In this document: in pieces, positions 36,328-47,263 of the stretch | How the letters are laid out: each line of letters starts with the position of its first letter | Numbering within the stretch: position 1 is the stretch's first letter | Assembly (NCBI GenBank): GCA_001403775.1 | Contig: CYUG01000011.1 | Span: 209,051 to 273,050 of the forward strand | Length of the DNA: 64,000 bases | Direction: 5' to 3' | DNA from: Dermabacter indicis | Lineage (GTDB): Bacteria > Actinomycetota > Actinomycetes > Actinomycetales > Dermabacteraceae | Notes under the pieces: generated by a model | What the model was told of the DNA's origin: nothing | What the model saw: only the letters and a program-made list of their open reading frames with translations | Databases searched by the model: none | Translations under genes and position numbers: made by a program

Positions 36328-39167
36328 TACAAAAGCTCCCTGAGGAACTGCCCCGTGAACGACTCTTCGACCTTGGCAACCTGCTCCGGGGTACCAGTTG
36401 CGAGGACGCGGCCGCCGCCGCTACCGCCCTCGGGGCCGAGGTCAATAAGGTAGTCGGCACTCTTGATGACATCGAGGTTGTGCTCGATCACGACGACAGA
36501 GTTGCCCTTATCCACGAGGCCCTGGAGCACCGCGAGGAGCTTCTTGATGTCTTCGAAGTGGAGGCCCGTGGTCGGCTCGTCGAGCACGTAAATCGTGCGG
36601 CCCTTCGAACGCTTATGGAGTTCGGCAGCGAGCTTGACGCGCTGTGCCTCGCCTCCCGAAAGCGTCGTCGCGGACTGCCCGAGGCGCACGTAGCCGAGTC
36701 CCACTTCCACGAGAGTCGCGAGTTGACGGTGAATGGCGGGAACCGCCTCGAAGAATTCGACGGCTTCCGCGATCGGCATGTCGAGAACCTCGGCAACGTT
36801 CTTGCCCTTGAAGTGCACCTGGAGGGTCTCCGAGTTGTAGCGCGCCCCGTGGCACACCTCGCACTTGACATAGACGTCAGGGAGGAAGTTCATTTCGATC
36901 TTAATCGTGCCATCACCGGCGCAGTTCTCGCAGCGTCCGCCTTTCACGTTGAAGGAGAAACGCCCTGCCTTGTAGCCGCGGACTTTCGCCTCGGCTGTCT
37001 GCGCGAAGAGTGTGCGGATACGATCCCACACGCCCGTGTACGTCGCGGGGTTCGAGCGCGGCGTGCGGCCGATCGGGGACTGATCGACGTGCACGACCTT
37101 GTCGAGGTTCTCGAGACCCTCGACACGGGTGTGGCGCCCGGGAACGACGCGTGCTCGGTTGAGGTTCTTCGCGAGTACGCGATAGAGAATGTCGTTCACA
37201 AGGGTTGACTTGCCCGAGCCCGACACACCCGTCACAGCGGTGAGCAGCCCGAGCGGCACCGTAACGTTGACACCCCGAAGGTTGTTCTCGCGTGCATTCA
37301 CGACCTTGAGAACGCGATCGCGATCAATCTTGCGCCGCGTCTTCGGCACCTCGATCGCGCGTTCGCCGCTCAGGTACTGGCCAGTGATCGAGCGCGGCTC
37401 CTCTAACAGCCCCTCGTATGCACCCGAATACACGACCTCGCCGCCGAACTCGCCTGCTTTCGGACCGATGTCCACGATCCAATCGGCCGTGCGCAGCGTG
37501 TCCTCGTCGTGCTCGACAACGATGAGCGTATTGCCGAGATCGCGAAGCCGCACGAGTGTATGGATGAGGCGCTGATTGTCGCGCTGGTGCAGGCCAATCG
37601 ACGGCTCATCGAGAACGTAGAGCACACCCACGAGCCCCGAACCGATCTGCGTGGCAAGTCGAATACGCTGAGCCTCACCACCCGAGAGCGTACCCGCGGC
37701 GCGCGAAAGGTTCAGGTAGTTGAGGCCCACGTCCACGAGAAACCCAAGGCGCGAGTGGATCTCACGAAGGATTTCCTCGGCAATCGTCAGATCGCGCTCG
37801 GAGAACTCAACGCCCGCGAGAAATTCCTTCGCTTCGCCAATCGGGAGATCGGAAAACTCCGCGATGGACTTGCCACCGACGGTGATCGAGAGAACCTCCG
37901 GCCGCAGCCTCCGACCATGGCACACGGGGCACGGCGCGTTGCGCATGAACTGCTCATAGCGCTCGCGGGCCCAATCGGATTCGGTATCTTCGTGCCGCCG
38001 CTCGAGGTAGTGCATGACGCCCTCGAAGCCGGTCGAATACCGGCGCTCGCGCCCGAAACGGTTTCGGTAGCGCACGTGAACCTTGAAGTCATGGCCGTGC
38101 AAAAGCGCATCCCGCGCTTCGGGTGCGAGGTCTTTCCACGGCGTATCCATCGAGAACCCAAGCTCGCTCGCTAGGGCGCTCATGACCTGCTGGTGGTGAT
38201 CGGCACTCCCGAGCGTCCACGGCGCGATTGCGCCCTCCGCGAGAGTCGCCGACTCATCGGGAACGACAAGATCGGGATCGATCTCGAGCCGGGTCCCGAT
38301 GCCCGCGCATTCGGGGCACGCACCGTAAGGGGCGTTGAACGAGAAGGACCGAGGCTCGATTTCCTCAAGCTCGAGAGGATGCTCGTTTGGGCATGCGCGC
38401 TTCTCGGAGAAGCGGCGCGTGCGCTCCGGCGATCCCTCGTCCTCGTCAACGAAGTCGGCGACAACGATGCCACCGGAGAGCCGCGTCGCCGTCTCGACCG
38501 AGTCGGTAAATCGCGTGCGTGAACCATCTTTGACGGCGAGGCGATCGACGATGACCTCAATCGTGTGCTTCTTCGTTTTCGCAAGGGAGATCTCACCCGA
38601 AAGACGCGTCACCTCGCCATCGATGCGGGCGCGTGAGAAACCCTGCGCTTGAAGCGAGCTCAAAAGGTCGGAGTGTTCACCCTTGCGCCCCTTCACGACG
38701 GGCGCGAGGAGCTGGAAGCGCGTGCCTTCCGGGTACGCGAGGAGGGCGTCAACCATCTGTTCCGCGCTCTGCGAGGAAATTTCCGCGCCACACTTCGGGC
38801 AGTGCTGAATACCCGTACGCGCATACAGCAGGCGCAGGTAGTCGTGAATCTCCGTGATCGTCCCCACGGTCGAACGCGGGTTGCGGTTGGTCGACTTCTG
38901 ATCGATCGACACGGCAGGCGAAAGCCCCTCGATGAACTCCACCTTCGGCTTGTCCATCTGCCCGAGAAATTGCCGCGCATAGCTCGAGAGCGATTCGACG
39001 TATCGTCGCTGCCCCTCCGCGAAAATCGTGTCAAACGCAAGGGAGGACTTCCCCGAACCGGAAAGACCCGAGAACACCACGAGCGCATTGCGGGGGATCT
39101 CGATATCAACGTTCTTGAGGTTATGTTCGCGCGCGCCGCGCACAATCAATGCTTCACTCACTCTCAC
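36327..39167 (-). CDS. uvrA: Excinuclease ABC subunit A
   Basis: A 946-residue ABC-type damage sensor. The first P-loop is [15 protein letters not shown] with the following UvrA signature [19 protein letters not shown]. Zinc-finger cysteines are CPKCGAE and ACPECAGIG, and the second half has [26 protein letters not shown], two SGGEAQR signatures and [13 protein letters not shown]. It recruits UvrB to lesions. A GTG start is used. No clear LexA-type palindrome is visible in the 44 bases before it. Confidence 0.98.
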   Translation of the reverse strand: MRVSEALIVRGAREHNLKNVDIEIPRNALVVFSGLSGSGKSSLAFDTIFAEGQRRYVESLSSYARQFLGQMDKPKVEFIEGLSPAVSIDQKSTNRNPRSTVGTITEIHDYLRLLYARTGIQHCPKCGAEISSQSAEQMVDALLAYPEGTRFQLLAPVVKGRKGEHSDLLSSLQAQGFSRARIDGEVTRLSGEISLAKTKKHTIEVIVDRLAVKDGSRTRFTDSVETATRLSGGIVVADFVDEDEGSPERTRRFSEKRACPNEHPLELEEIEPRSFSFNAPYGACPECAGIGTRLEIDPDLVVPDESATLAEGAIAPWTLGSADHHQQVMSALASELGFSMDTPWKDLAPEARDALLHGHDFKVHVRYRNRFGRERRYSTGFEGVMHYLERRHEDTESDWARERYEQFMRNAPCPVCHGRRLRPEVLSITVGGKSIAEFSDLPIGEAKEFLAGVEFSERDLTIAEEILREIHSRLGFLVDVGLNYLNLSRAAGTLSGGEAQRIRLATQIGSGLVGVLYVLDEPSIGLHQRDNQRLIHTLVRLRDLGNTLIVVEHDEDTLRTADWIVDIGPKAGEFGGEVVYSGAYEGLLEEPRSITGQYLSGERAIEVPKTRRKIDRDRVLKVVNARENNLRGVNVTVPLGLLTAVTGVSGSGKSTLVNDILYRVLAKNLNRARVVPGRHTRVEGLENLDKVVHVDQSPIGRTPRSNPATYTGVWDRIRTLFAQTAEAKVRGYKAGRFSFNVKGGRCENCAGDGTIKIEMNFLPDVYVKCEVCHGARYNSETLQVHFKGKNVAEVLDMPIAEAVEFFEAVPAIHRQLATLVEVGLGYVRLGQSATTLSGGEAQRVKLAAELHKRSKGRTIYVLDEPTTGLHFEDIKKLLAVLQGLVDKGNSVVVIEHNLDVIKSADYLIDLGPEGGSGGGRVLATGTPEQVAKVEESFTGQFLRELL

Positions 39168-39211
39168 GATTCTAGGAGCCGGTTCTGAAAAGCGAAGATC
39201 GGCGCCGTAGC

Positions 39212-39904
39212 ATGGTGAGCATGAGCACCCTCAAGAAGAAGTACACGGGAAGCGTGACGACCGGCGGGCCAAGCGATGTGCGAACCCTCGGCTCGCTTGT
39301 TATTCGCAAGGCCTCCGTCGGACCGCTCGACAATAATGCCTACCTCCTTACGTGCCGAGTCTCCGGGGCTCAGCTGCTCATCGACGCGGCGGCCGACGCA
39401 CCGCGCCTCATGCGCCTCATTCGCGAGGGCTCCCCCACCTCCCGGCTCGATTCGATCCTCACCACGCACTCGCACCACGACCATGTGGGCGCGCTCGCGC
39501 AACTGCGCGCCGCGACGCAAGCAAAAACCTTCGCGGGTGCGAAAGATGCCCCGGAAATCCCAACCCCCACGGATGAGCCGCTCTCGAACGGCGACACGAT
39601 CAGGGTGGGCGTCAACGACCTTGAAATCGTGGGGCTGCGCGGCCACACACCCGGTTCGATCGCCGTGATCTATTGGGGGCAGGCCGACGGCACCCACGTC
39701 TTCACCGGCGACTCACTTTTTCCCGGCGGTGTTGGCGCCACGCAGGGGGATTCGGAACGCTTCACGTCGCTCCTGGACGACGTTGAGCACCGCCTCTTCG
39801 ATGTGCTTCCCGATGAGACTTGGGTGTACCCGGGCCACGGCGAAGACACGACGATCGGCGCCGAGCGCCCGCACCTTGCGAAATGGCGCGAGCGCGGTTG
39901 GTAA
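39212..39904 (+). CDS. MBL-fold metallo-hydrolase (glyoxalase-II-like)
   Basis: A 230-residue metallo-beta-lactamase-fold protein. The metal-binding motif [11 protein letters not shown] is followed by [24 protein letters not shown] and [12 protein letters not shown], giving all metal ligands. Such short family members are often glyoxalase II-like thioester hydrolases; the substrate is not certain. The start could be 39212 or ATG 39221; neither has a clear Shine-Dalgarno sequence. It is divergent from uvrA and convergent with the PEBP gene (9 bases between stops). Confidence 0.88.
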   Translation: MVSMSTLKKKYTGSVTTGGPSDVRTLGSLVIRKASVGPLDNNAYLLTCRVSGAQLLIDAAADAPRLMRLIREGSPTSRLDSILTTHSHHDHVGALAQLRAATQAKTFAGAKDAPEIPTPTDEPLSNGDTIRVGVNDLEIVGLRGHTPGSIAVIYWGQADGTHVFTGDSLFPGGVGATQGDSERFTSLLDDVEHRLFDVLPDETWVYPGHGEDTTIGAERPHLAKWRERGW

Positions 39905-39913
39905 AACGAGGGC

Positions 39914-40387
39914 TCAGTTCCCCTCGGCCGTGAACTGGAAACGGCCCGTCACGCTCACCGAATCAAGTTGGTGGGCGAAGATTGCGAAACGCACCTGCGC
40001 CTGCGTAGCCCCCTCGGGGACCTCGAGATTTTCGCACGAGAGCGCGTGCACCGTGTGAATGTAGCGGTGAACGCGGCCCTCGGGCGGGCACGGCCCGCCG
40101 TAGCCCTCGTACCCGTAGTCGTTCACCCATTCGCGTGCGCCGACAGGAAGGTTTTCGCCTTCCCCGATCTCCGTGGTGCTCGCGGGGACGTCGAAAGCGA
40201 TCCAGTGCCAAAAACCCGAGCCGGTAGGCGCATCCGGATCGAAGAGGGTCAGCGCGAACGAGCGTGTTCCCTCGGGCGCCTCCGACCACGCGAGAGCGGG
40301 ATGGACGTTTTCGCCGTGCGCAGACTGCTCGGCGTAACGAACGGGAATAGCCTCGCCCTCGACGAAGGCGTCGGTACGAATGAGCAT
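39914..40387 (-). CDS. YbhB/YbcL-family (PEBP-like) protein
   Basis: A 157-residue protein with the bacterial PEBP signatures: LTLFDPDAPTGSGFWHWIAF and YGGPCPPEGRVHRYIHTVHAL, which form the anion-binding pocket. The biological role in bacteria is unsettled. ATG 40387 has GGAG nine bases ahead; the longer frame is rejected. It lies 97 bases downstream of uvrB on the same strand. Confidence 0.92.
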   Translation of the reverse strand: MLIRTDAFVEGEAIPVRYAEQSAHGENVHPALAWSEAPEGTRSFALTLFDPDAPTGSGFWHWIAFDVPASTTEIGEGENLPVGAREWVNDYGYEGYGGPCPPEGRVHRYIHTVHALSCENLEVPEGATQAQVRFAIFAHQLDSVSVTGRFQFTAEGN

Positions 40388-40484
40388 GGCGGTCTCTCCT
40401 TGCATGCGATCGTAAAACAGGTGTGCCGAGCGGCGCTGCACGGAGTGATCCGGCTATGGTACTCGCTTATGCCTTCATCGCGAC

Positions 40485-42584
40485 CTAAGCACCCGTGAAC
40501 TGTCGCAATTCCTTCTTGAGCTCCGTCACTTCGTCACGAATACGGGCGGCGACCTCGAACTGAAGGCTCTCCGCTGCCGCGTGCATGTTCGCCGTGAGTT
40601 CCTCGATCATCTCGCGCAACGCCTTCTCAGGGGTATCCCCCAGGTCAAGGGCGCGATTGCCGGTCGTGCCACCCCGCTCAGGCGAGCTCGAACCCTTCGT
40701 CCGCTCCTTGCCTTTGCGGTAGTCGGTCGCGAGGAGCGATTCAGTGTCAATGTCCTCGCGCGCGAGCATATCTGTGACATCCGCAATTTTCTTGCGCAGA
40801 GGCTGCGGATCGATCCCATGTTCCTCGTTGTACGCGATCTGGATCTCACGACGGCGATTCGTTTCGTCGATCGCTTCGCGCATCGAATCGGTGATCGTAT
40901 CGGCGTACATGTGCACCTGGCCCGAGACGTTACGGGCGGCGCGGCCAATGGTCTGAATGAGCGACGTGCGCGAGCGAAGGAAGCCCTCCTTATCGGCATC
41001 GAGGATCGCCACGAGAGACACCTCCGGAAGGTCAAGGCCCTCACGCAACAGGTTGATGCCCACGAGAACATCGAACTCGCCCTGGCGGAGCTCGCGAAGA
41101 AGCTCGACGCGTCGAAGCGTATCCACATCGGAGTGCAGGTATTGCACCCGCACGCCGTTTTCGAGCAGGAAGTCGGTGAGGTCTTCCGCCATGCGCTTCG
41201 TGAGCGTCGTCACGAGCACACGTTCGTTTTTCTCCACCCGCTTCTCAATTTCGGCGCGGAGATCATCGATCTGCCCTCGCACGGGCTTGACGATCACTTC
41301 GGGGTCCACGAGCCCCGTGGGGCGAATGATCTGCTCAACGTAGCCGTTGGCACGCTCGAGCTCGTACTCGGCAGGAGTCGCGGAAAGATACACGGTTTGG
41401 CCCGTGCGCTCAATGAACTCATCAAAACGCAGCGGCCTGTTGTCGAGCGCCGAGGGAAGGCGGAAGCCAAAATCCACGAGCGTACGCTTACGCGAACGAT
41501 CACCCTCAAACATTGCCCCGATCTGAGGCACGGTCACGTGCGACTCATCGATGATCAGAACAAAATCCTCGGGGAAGTAATCGAGGAGCGTGTTCGGAGG
41601 CGTGCCGGGACCGCGACCGTCAAAGTGGCGCGAGTAGTTTTCAACGCCATTCGTTGTTCCGGTCTGCCGCAGCATCTCGATGTCGCGAGTCGTGCGCATG
41701 CGCAGGCGCTGCGCTTCGAGAAGCTTATTCTCCCCCTCGAGCTCCTCAAGGCGCTCGGCCAGCTCCTCTTCGATCTGCTTGATAGCCCTATGAAGACGCT
41801 CAGGTCCCGCGACGTAGTGGGATGCCGGGAAGATATGCATCTGGTCTTCTTCGCGAATCACTTCGCCGGTCACCGGGTGGAGCGTGTACAGCGCATCGAT
41901 TTCGTCACCGAAGAACTCGATCCTGATCGCGAGTTCTTCGTACATGGGAATGATCTCGACCGTATCGCCGCGCACGCGGAACGTCCCGCGCACGAACGCG
42001 ACGTCATTGCGGTCGTACTGCATATCGATGAACTGACGGAGCAGAGCATCGCGCTCGATGTGCTGCCCCGCCTTCAAGAGCACCATGCGGTCCACGTACT
42101 CTTGCGGCGTACCGAGGCCATAGATGCAGCTCACCGAACTCACCACGACCACATCACGACGAGTCAAAAGCGAATTCGTCGCGCTGTGGCGAAGCCGCTC
42201 AACCTCGGCGTTGATCGACGAATCCTTCTCGATGTACGTATCCGACTGGGGAACGTACGCCTCGGGCTGGTAGTAGTCGTAGTAGCTCACGAAGTACTCA
42301 ACGGCATTATTCGGCAGCAGTTCGCGAAACTCACTCGCGAGCTGAGCCGCAAGAGTCTTGTTGTGCGCCATCACGAGGGTCGGGCGCTGGAGCTTCTCGA
42401 TGAGCCACGCCGCCGTCGCACTCTTACCGGTACCGGTCGCACCGAGGAGAACGACGTCCTGCTCGCCCGCGTTGATGCGCGCTGCGAGTTCCTCGATGGC
42501 TTTTGGCTGGTCTCCGGCCGGCTGATACTCCGAGACAACTTCGAAGGGCTTGACCGCGCGGGTGAGTTCAGTGACGGGACGCAT
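40485..42584 (-). CDS. uvrB: Excinuclease ABC subunit B
   Basis: A 699-residue helicase-like repair protein. Walker A is [20 protein letters not shown], the beta-hairpin is [20 protein letters not shown], the DEAD-like box is IIDESH, and motif VI region is [22 protein letters not shown]-terminal UVR domain ([20 protein letters not shown]) contacts UvrC. It verifies damage and loads UvrC. It follows coaE by 23 bases, as in mycobacteria, so the two are probably co-transcribed. Confidence 0.98.
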   Translation of the reverse strand: MRPVTELTRAVKPFEVVSEYQPAGDQPKAIEELAARINAGEQDVVLLGATGTGKSATAAWLIEKLQRPTLVMAHNKTLAAQLASEFRELLPNNAVEYFVSYYDYYQPEAYVPQSDTYIEKDSSINAEVERLRHSATNSLLTRRDVVVVSSVSCIYGLGTPQEYVDRMVLLKAGQHIERDALLRQFIDMQYDRNDVAFVRGTFRVRGDTVEIIPMYEELAIRIEFFGDEIDALYTLHPVTGEVIREEDQMHIFPASHYVAGPERLHRAIKQIEEELAERLEELEGENKLLEAQRLRMRTTRDIEMLRQTGTTNGVENYSRHFDGRGPGTPPNTLLDYFPEDFVLIIDESHVTVPQIGAMFEGDRSRKRTLVDFGFRLPSALDNRPLRFDEFIERTGQTVYLSATPAEYELERANGYVEQIIRPTGLVDPEVIVKPVRGQIDDLRAEIEKRVEKNERVLVTTLTKRMAEDLTDFLLENGVRVQYLHSDVDTLRRVELLRELRQGEFDVLVGINLLREGLDLPEVSLVAILDADKEGFLRSRTSLIQTIGRAARNVSGQVHMYADTITDSMREAIDETNRRREIQIAYNEEHGIDPQPLRKKIADVTDMLAREDIDTESLLATDYRKGKERTKGSSSPERGGTTGNRALDLGDTPEKALREMIEELTANMHAAAESLQFEVAARIRDEVTELKKELRQFTGA

Positions 42585-42607
42585 ACGTTAAGCCTAGCGC
42601 CCGCACA

Positions 42608-43282
42608 CTACTCGGTGGCGTGGGACCTCTCACTCATGAGGCCACATGCGTGGGCGAGGGCGGCGTCGGCACGCTTCTCAAGCTCGGCGGGTGCGCCCTC
42701 ATTGTCGATGAACACCTCACCTCGAGCGCGGCGCTCCTCATCGCTCACTTGCGCTCGGATCACACCCTTGACGTACTCGCGCGTTTTACCGCGCTCGCGG
42801 ACGACTCGAGCAATGCGCTCCTCCTCAGGCGTAAGCACGACGACAATCACGTCGTAGTGCTCGTCATGCCCCATTTCGAGAAGCAGGGGTGAATCGTGAA
42901 CAACGAGCGCCGGCCCGCCGTCGGCCGCCTCCCGTGCAAACCCCTCTTCGAGCCGCGCCACCTCCGCCCACAGGTGGCGATGCACGATGCTCTCGAGATC
43001 GGCGCGCGCCACGGGGTCGCTAAACACGAGGGTCGCGAGGGCGCCACGGTTTGCGGTCCCGGTGGCCGAATCACGATATTCCTCGCCGAAACGCTCCATC
43101 GCCTCCTCTAGCCCATCCCCAGGCCGATCAAGGACGGCGCGCGAGAGCGCGTCGATATCGATCACGTGGTGTCCTTTTCGCGCCCACATTCTTCCGACGG
43201 TGGACTTGCCCGAACCGATTCCACCCGTAAGGCCGATGCGACGCACCCCGGAAGGGGCATCGGGAACGCGAACGTGTGTCAT
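42608..43282 (-). CDS. coaE: Dephospho-CoA kinase
   Basis: A 224-residue kinase with P-loop IGLTGGIGSGKSTVGRMWA, substrate part IDIDALSRAVLDRPGDGL and the lid-region VVVVLTPEEERIARVVRERG. It adds the 3' phosphate in the last step of coenzyme A synthesis. It precedes uvrB. coaBC, an earlier step of the same pathway, is at the right edge of the window. Confidence 0.95.
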   Translation of the reverse strand: MTHVRVPDAPSGVRRIGLTGGIGSGKSTVGRMWARKGHHVIDIDALSRAVLDRPGDGLEEAMERFGEEYRDSATGTANRGALATLVFSDPVARADLESIVHRHLWAEVARLEEGFAREAADGGPALVVHDSPLLLEMGHDEHYDVIVVVLTPEEERIARVVRERGKTREYVKGVIRAQVSDEERRARGEVFIDNEGAPAELEKRADAALAHACGLMSERSHATE

Positions 43283-43349
43283 GTGAGTTCACTCCTAGCC
43301 GTGGGAGAGTTGAGCAACAACTGTCTTCAGGCCGTCGGGCCCTCTCCCC

Positions 43350-43364
43350 TAGATTAGTGGAGTG
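43350..43364 (+). promoter_or_regulatory. -10 box directly at the TRIC-gene start (probable leaderless message)
   Basis: A TAGATT hexamer (43350-43355) ends six bases before the GTG start codon at 43362. That spacing would place transcription start on or next to the first codon. The only purine run, GGAG, is too close to act as a ribosome site. Confidence 0.45.
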
Positions 43365-44168
43365 AACACCACGCCCGACCACTTTCTCCTCACAAATCAG
43401 CTGCTTATCGCGATCGACCTCATCGGCGTGTTTGTCATGGGGATCGTCGGTGGCGCCCTCGCTCGCCGTCTTCACTTCGATGCCGTCGGTTACGCAGTTC
43501 TCGGTGTCATTTCAGGCCTCGGCGGTGGCATTATCCGCGACCTCATCCTCGACTACGGCATCCCCGCGGCGTTCGCGAACCCCCTCTACCTCACGGTGAG
43601 CCTCACGGGGTCCGCGATCGCGTACGTCGCGTCGTCCGAGGGCCCCATGTGGCGGCACACGACGACCGTCCTCGATTGCATCGCCCTCGGTCTTTGGGCA
43701 GCGATCGGCACCGCAAAATCGATGCTCGTGGGTCTTTCCCCGCTCCCCGCGGTCATGCTCGGTGTGACGACCGGCATCGGCGGCGGTGTCATCCGCGACA
43801 TCGCGGTGGGGCGTATCCCCGTGGTATTCGGTGGCGGCCCGCTCTACGCGACCGCCGCGCTGCTGACGTCCGTACTCACGTGGCTCGTCTACTACTTTGA
43901 CCTTCCCGCCTGGACCGTGCTCATCGCCGCCTCCTGCGGAACACTGCTCGCCATCTTCGCGCAGTGGAAGCAGTGGAGCCTCCCCACGAAGGCTCCCGAC
44001 CTCACCGTGACCATGAGTCCGAGCCAGCTGCGTGCATTCGCCCGGCGCGTACGTAAGGCCGAACGGCGCCGAGTCGCGATCGAAACGGGCGCGATCCCCG
44101 TCGTGAACCTCGACAACGACGACCTTGCGCGCGACATTCTCGAGAACCCTCCCGAGGTGGAACCGTAG
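43362..44168 (+). CDS. TRIC-type/UPF0126 membrane protein
   Basis: 268 residues with about seven hydrophobic segments forming two internally similar halves. Each carries a glycine-rich motif: GVISGLGGGIIRDLILDYGI (near residue 49) and GVTTGIGGGVIRDIAVGRIP (near 130), the hallmark of the UPF0126/TRIC family. Bacterial members are reported as cation channels or glycine transporters. A charged cytoplasmic tail of about 60 residues follows. It is divergent from coaE. Confidence 0.88.
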   Translation: MNTTPDHFLLTNQLLIAIDLIGVFVMGIVGGALARRLHFDAVGYAVLGVISGLGGGIIRDLILDYGIPAAFANPLYLTVSLTGSAIAYVASSEGPMWRHTTTVLDCIALGLWAAIGTAKSMLVGLSPLPAVMLGVTTGIGGGVIRDIAVGRIPVVFGGGPLYATAALLTSVLTWLVYYFDLPAWTVLIAASCGTLLAIFAQWKQWSLPTKAPDLTVTMSPSQLRAFARRVRKAERRRVAIETGAIPVVNLDNDDLARDILENPPEVEP

Positions 44169-44204
44169 GAGCAAGCGCGCGTTGACGCCGCCGCTGGATC
44201 CCCC

Positions 44205-45302
44205 TTACACGCTGATCGCGCGGTAGCTTTCCTTGAGCACATCTTCGCTCGGTCCTTCGAGGCGAATGGGCTCGCCCACGCCCTCGAGGATCACGAAACG
44301 CAGTATCGCCCCGCGGGCTTTTTTGTCGCGCGCCATCGCCTCGCGTAGCGGGGCAAATTGACCTTCACGGTAGTGCGTGGGAAGTGCGAGCGACTCAAGG
44401 ATCGTGCGGTGGCGCTCGAGAAGTTCGCGGCTCAGGTGACCGGACCTGTGGGCAAGCTCAGCCGCGAACACCATCCCGACGGCAACCGCGTCACCGTGAC
44501 GCCACGTGTAATGCTCGTGGCGTTCGATTGCGTGCCCCAGTGTGTGGCCATAATTGAGAATCTCGCGGCGGCCCTTTTCGGTGAGATCCTCACTCACCAC
44601 GTGCGCCTTGAGACGGATCGCGCGAGTCAAAACTTCTGCGAATTCCGGTGAACGCGTATCAAGGACCCGCTGCGGATCAGTCTCGATGATCTCGAGAATG
44701 CGCTCATCCGCGATGAAACCCGCCTTAACGACCTCCGCGAGACCCGCCGCCACGTCGTGCGCGGGCAAACCTTCGAGCGCATTGAGGTCGGCAATCACCG
44801 CGAGTGGCGTGTGGAAGGCCCCCACGAGATTTTTCCCTTCGGCAGTGTTGATGCCGGTTTTCCCGCCAACGGCAGCATCGACCATGCCCGCGACGGTTGT
44901 CGGCACGTGGATCACTCCAATTCCACGCAACCACGTTGCCGCGGCGAAGCCAGCGAGATCGGTTGCGGCGCCGCCGCCAACCCCGATGATGAGATCGCTC
45001 CTCGTGAAGTCGTTGGTTCCAAGAACGCGCCAGAGTTCGGCGAGGGTGTCAATGCTCTTGGCCTGCTCCGCATCGGGAATCGCAACCGTGAAAGCTGTGC
45101 GACCGTCGGAATTAAGAGCCGCGGCAAGCGCCCGTGCCCGACCTTCCACCGGTTCCTGATGCACGATAAGTACGCGCAGCGCCCGCTCGGGAACCGCCGA
45201 GAGAATCGCGTCGTCAATTTCTCGGCCAATCGTCACGTCATAGGAGACCGCACCCGAGCCGACCGACAAACGCGTCACAGCTGAGGAGTGGTGAGTAGTC
45301 AC
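44205..45302 (-). CDS. aroB: 3-Dehydroquinate synthase
   Basis: A 365-residue enzyme. NAD-binding GVGGGAATDLAGFAAATWLR, active-site VPTTVAGMVDAAVGGKTGIN and the metal ligands in GLAEVVKAGFI, LNYGHTLGHAIERH and WRHGDAVAVGMV are all intact. It converts DAHP to 3-dehydroquinate, the first ring-forming step of the shikimate route. It follows aroK by 30 bases in the aroC-aroK-aroB operon. Confidence 0.97.
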   Translation of the reverse strand: MTTHHSSAVTRLSVGSGAVSYDVTIGREIDDAILSAVPERALRVLIVHQEPVEGRARALAAALNSDGRTAFTVAIPDAEQAKSIDTLAELWRVLGTNDFTRSDLIIGVGGGAATDLAGFAAATWLRGIGVIHVPTTVAGMVDAAVGGKTGINTAEGKNLVGAFHTPLAVIADLNALEGLPAHDVAAGLAEVVKAGFIADERILEIIETDPQRVLDTRSPEFAEVLTRAIRLKAHVVSEDLTEKGRREILNYGHTLGHAIERHEHYTWRHGDAVAVGMVFAAELAHRSGHLSRELLERHRTILESLALPTHYREGQFAPLREAMARDKKARGAILRFVILEGVGEPIRLEGPSEDVLKESYRAISV

Positions 45303-45332
45303 GAGTGTCGTCCTTTCGATCTTCGGTTCCGG

Positions 45333-45899
45333 TTAGCGCTTGCACAGCTCACGCACGAGAATGCTCGCTAGTTCCTCGGGCAAAGCGCCGTTGGTGTCGA
45401 GAGCCCACGTCGCGACTTGGGCAAAAAGTGGTTCGCGTTCGTTCGCGACCACTGTCCATTTCTCGAGCGGGTCCGTCCCCGCAAGGACCGGTCGGCCTTC
45501 TCCACCGCCGATGCGCTCCTTCGCCTGCGCTCGGCTAAGCTCGAGCCGCACGACCGGTGCGCGGCGAAGGCGCTCGCGCGTGGCAGGTGCCGTCACCGCT
45601 CCGCCTCCGAGGGAAAGCACACCGCCGTGGTTGGCGAGGAGCTTGGCAATGACGCGCTCCTCAAGCGTGCGGAAAAGGTGCTCCCCGTCGATCGCGAAAA
45701 TTTCGGGGATCTCGAGACCCCTTTCCCGTGCGATCTCGTCATCAGAGTCGAGGAACTCGACATCGAGAGCTTCCGCGACGAGGCGACCAACCGTGCTTTT
45801 CCCCGAACCCATGGGGCCCACGAGCACGAGTCTCGGACCTGATTCACGCAGCACCGGCTCACGTAGCCGCGTCAGCCGCGAGACATGGGGCGGCGCCAT
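45333..45899 (-). CDS. aroK: Shikimate kinase
   Basis: A 188-residue P-loop kinase: LVLVGPMGSGKSTVGRLVAE, shikimate-binding FLDSDDEIARERG and LSLGGGAVTAP, with the lid Arg in GEGRPVLAG. It phosphorylates shikimate. The start is ATG 45899, which shares one base with the aroC stop; GTG 45902 one codon upstream is equally possible. About 20 residues precede the P-loop. Confidence 0.96.
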   Translation of the reverse strand: MAPPHVSRLTRLREPVLRESGPRLVLVGPMGSGKSTVGRLVAEALDVEFLDSDDEIARERGLEIPEIFAIDGEHLFRTLEERVIAKLLANHGGVLSLGGGAVTAPATRERLRRAPVVRLELSRAQAKERIGGGEGRPVLAGTDPLEKWTVVANEREPLFAQVATWALDTNGALPEELASILVRELCKR

Positions 45900-47128
45900 C
45901 ACACAGTACCCGCGCCGTACGCCTCGGCGTGTTCGCGGATTTCCTCAACGCGAGGGGCAATTTCACCGACGCTATCGCCGCCGACTTTCTCGAGGAGCGC
46001 TTCCGCAAGGGTAATCGCGACCATGGCCTCGGCAATGACTGCCGCAGGTGCGACGGCGCACACGTCGGAACGCTGATGATTCGCCGTGGCCTCGCCGCCC
46101 GTCGCCGTGTCGATTGTGCGCAGCGCCCGAGGAACAGTCGAGATGGGCTTGAGCGCCCCTCGCACGGCGATAAGCTCACCATTCGAAATTCCGCCCTCGG
46201 TGCCCCCGGCCCGATTCGAGGCACGGTGAGTGCTCGCGGGCCCGTGTCCCCCAAGGAGGATCTCATCGTGCGCGAGGCTGCCTCGTCGCCCTGCATTGGC
46301 GAAGCCCTCCCCGATTTCCACGCCTTTCATCGCCTGGATGCTCATGACGGCCTGGGCAAGGCGTCCATCGAGCTTACGATTCCACTGCGTATGGGAGCCG
46401 AGGCCCGTGGGAACACCGTACGCAAGTACCTCAACGATGCCGCCGAGGGTATCGCCGTCCTTCTTCGCGGCATCAACCTCGGCAACCATCGCCTCCGAGG
46501 TTTTGGCGTGGAAGCAGCGTAATGGATCGTGATCGAGCGCGGCGCCATCGGCTGGCGTCGGAAGCCCGGCACCCTCGGGGACCTTGGCGCCGCCCACCTG
46601 AAGAGTGTGTGACACGAGAGTAATGCCGGCGGCTTGCTCGAGGAGCGCCTCGCACAGCGCACCAATGACCACGCGAGCCGCGGTTTCGCGCGCGCTCGCC
46701 CGTTCTAGGACATTACGGGCATCGCTGTGCCCGAACTTCGCCATGCCAGCGAGGTCCGCGTGACCGGGGCGCGGTCGCGTCAAAGGCTTATTGCGGGCGA
46801 TCTCGCGTTCATCGCCCGTGCCCGCATCGATGAGGAGATCCTCGCGCGCAACGGGATCAGCGCTCATGACCTTCTCCCACTTCGGCCACTCAGAGTTCTT
46901 GATCTCCACGGCAATGGGCGAGCCGAGAGTGACACCGTGACGCACACCCGAGAGAATCCGGATCTCATCCTGTTCAAACTTCTGGCGGGCACCACGGCCG
47001 TAGCCGAGACGGCGCCGCGCAAGGGCGGTTCGCAGTATGTCGTGCGTGACCTCGACCCCGGCGGGGAAACCGTCGATCATTGCCACGAGCGAGGGGCCGT
47101 GCGACTCCCCCGCGGTCATCCAATTCAC
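45899..47128 (-). CDS. aroC: Chorismate synthase
   Basis: About 409 residues. The N-terminus NWMTAGESHGPSLVAMIDGF, the core RPRPGHADLAGMAKFGHSDA and the signatures ERASARETAARVVIGAL and TNHQRSDVCAV-type region identify it. It makes chorismate using reduced FMN. Two adjacent GTG codons (47131, 47128) behind AAAGGG are the likely starts, matching the family N-terminus; the longer frame is rejected. It heads the aro operon, 135 bases from rpsA, with the rpsA terminator in between. Confidence 0.95.
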   Translation of the reverse strand: MNWMTAGESHGPSLVAMIDGFPAGVEVTHDILRTALARRRLGYGRGARQKFEQDEIRILSGVRHGVTLGSPIAVEIKNSEWPKWEKVMSADPVAREDLLIDAGTGDEREIARNKPLTRPRPGHADLAGMAKFGHSDARNVLERASARETAARVVIGALCEALLEQAAGITLVSHTLQVGGAKVPEGAGLPTPADGAALDHDPLRCFHAKTSEAMVAEVDAAKKDGDTLGGIVEVLAYGVPTGLGSHTQWNRKLDGRLAQAVMSIQAMKGVEIGEGFANAGRRGSLAHDEILLGGHGPASTHRASNRAGGTEGGISNGELIAVRGALKPISTVPRALRTIDTATGGEATANHQRSDVCAVAPAAVIAEAMVAITLAEALLEKVGGDSVGEIAPRVEEIREHAEAYGAGTV

Positions 47129-47200
47129 CACAGATGCCCTTTCGCGTATACGACATGGCACGGGCTCCGTGCCCGACGCCGATGCCATTCAGGTTAAACG

Positions 47201-47235
47201 CGAAAGCGCCCCTCGCCAAACGAGGAGCGCTTTCG
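47201..47235 (-). terminator. Terminator downstream of rpsA
   Basis: CGAAAGCGCCCCTCG (47201-47215) pairs with CGAGGAGCGCTTTCG (47221-47235) at 14 of 15 positions around a CCAAA loop. On the minus strand it is followed by CGTTTAACC, a short U-run. It lies 28 bases beyond the rpsA stop. Confidence 0.85.
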
Positions 47236-47263
47236 TGAGATCGCTAAGCGATCAAGGTGTTCA

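Noticed and set aside
39168-39211. An SOS (LexA) box ahead of uvrA
   Set aside because: No GAAC...GTTC-type palindrome could be found here or ahead of uvrB (42585-42607).
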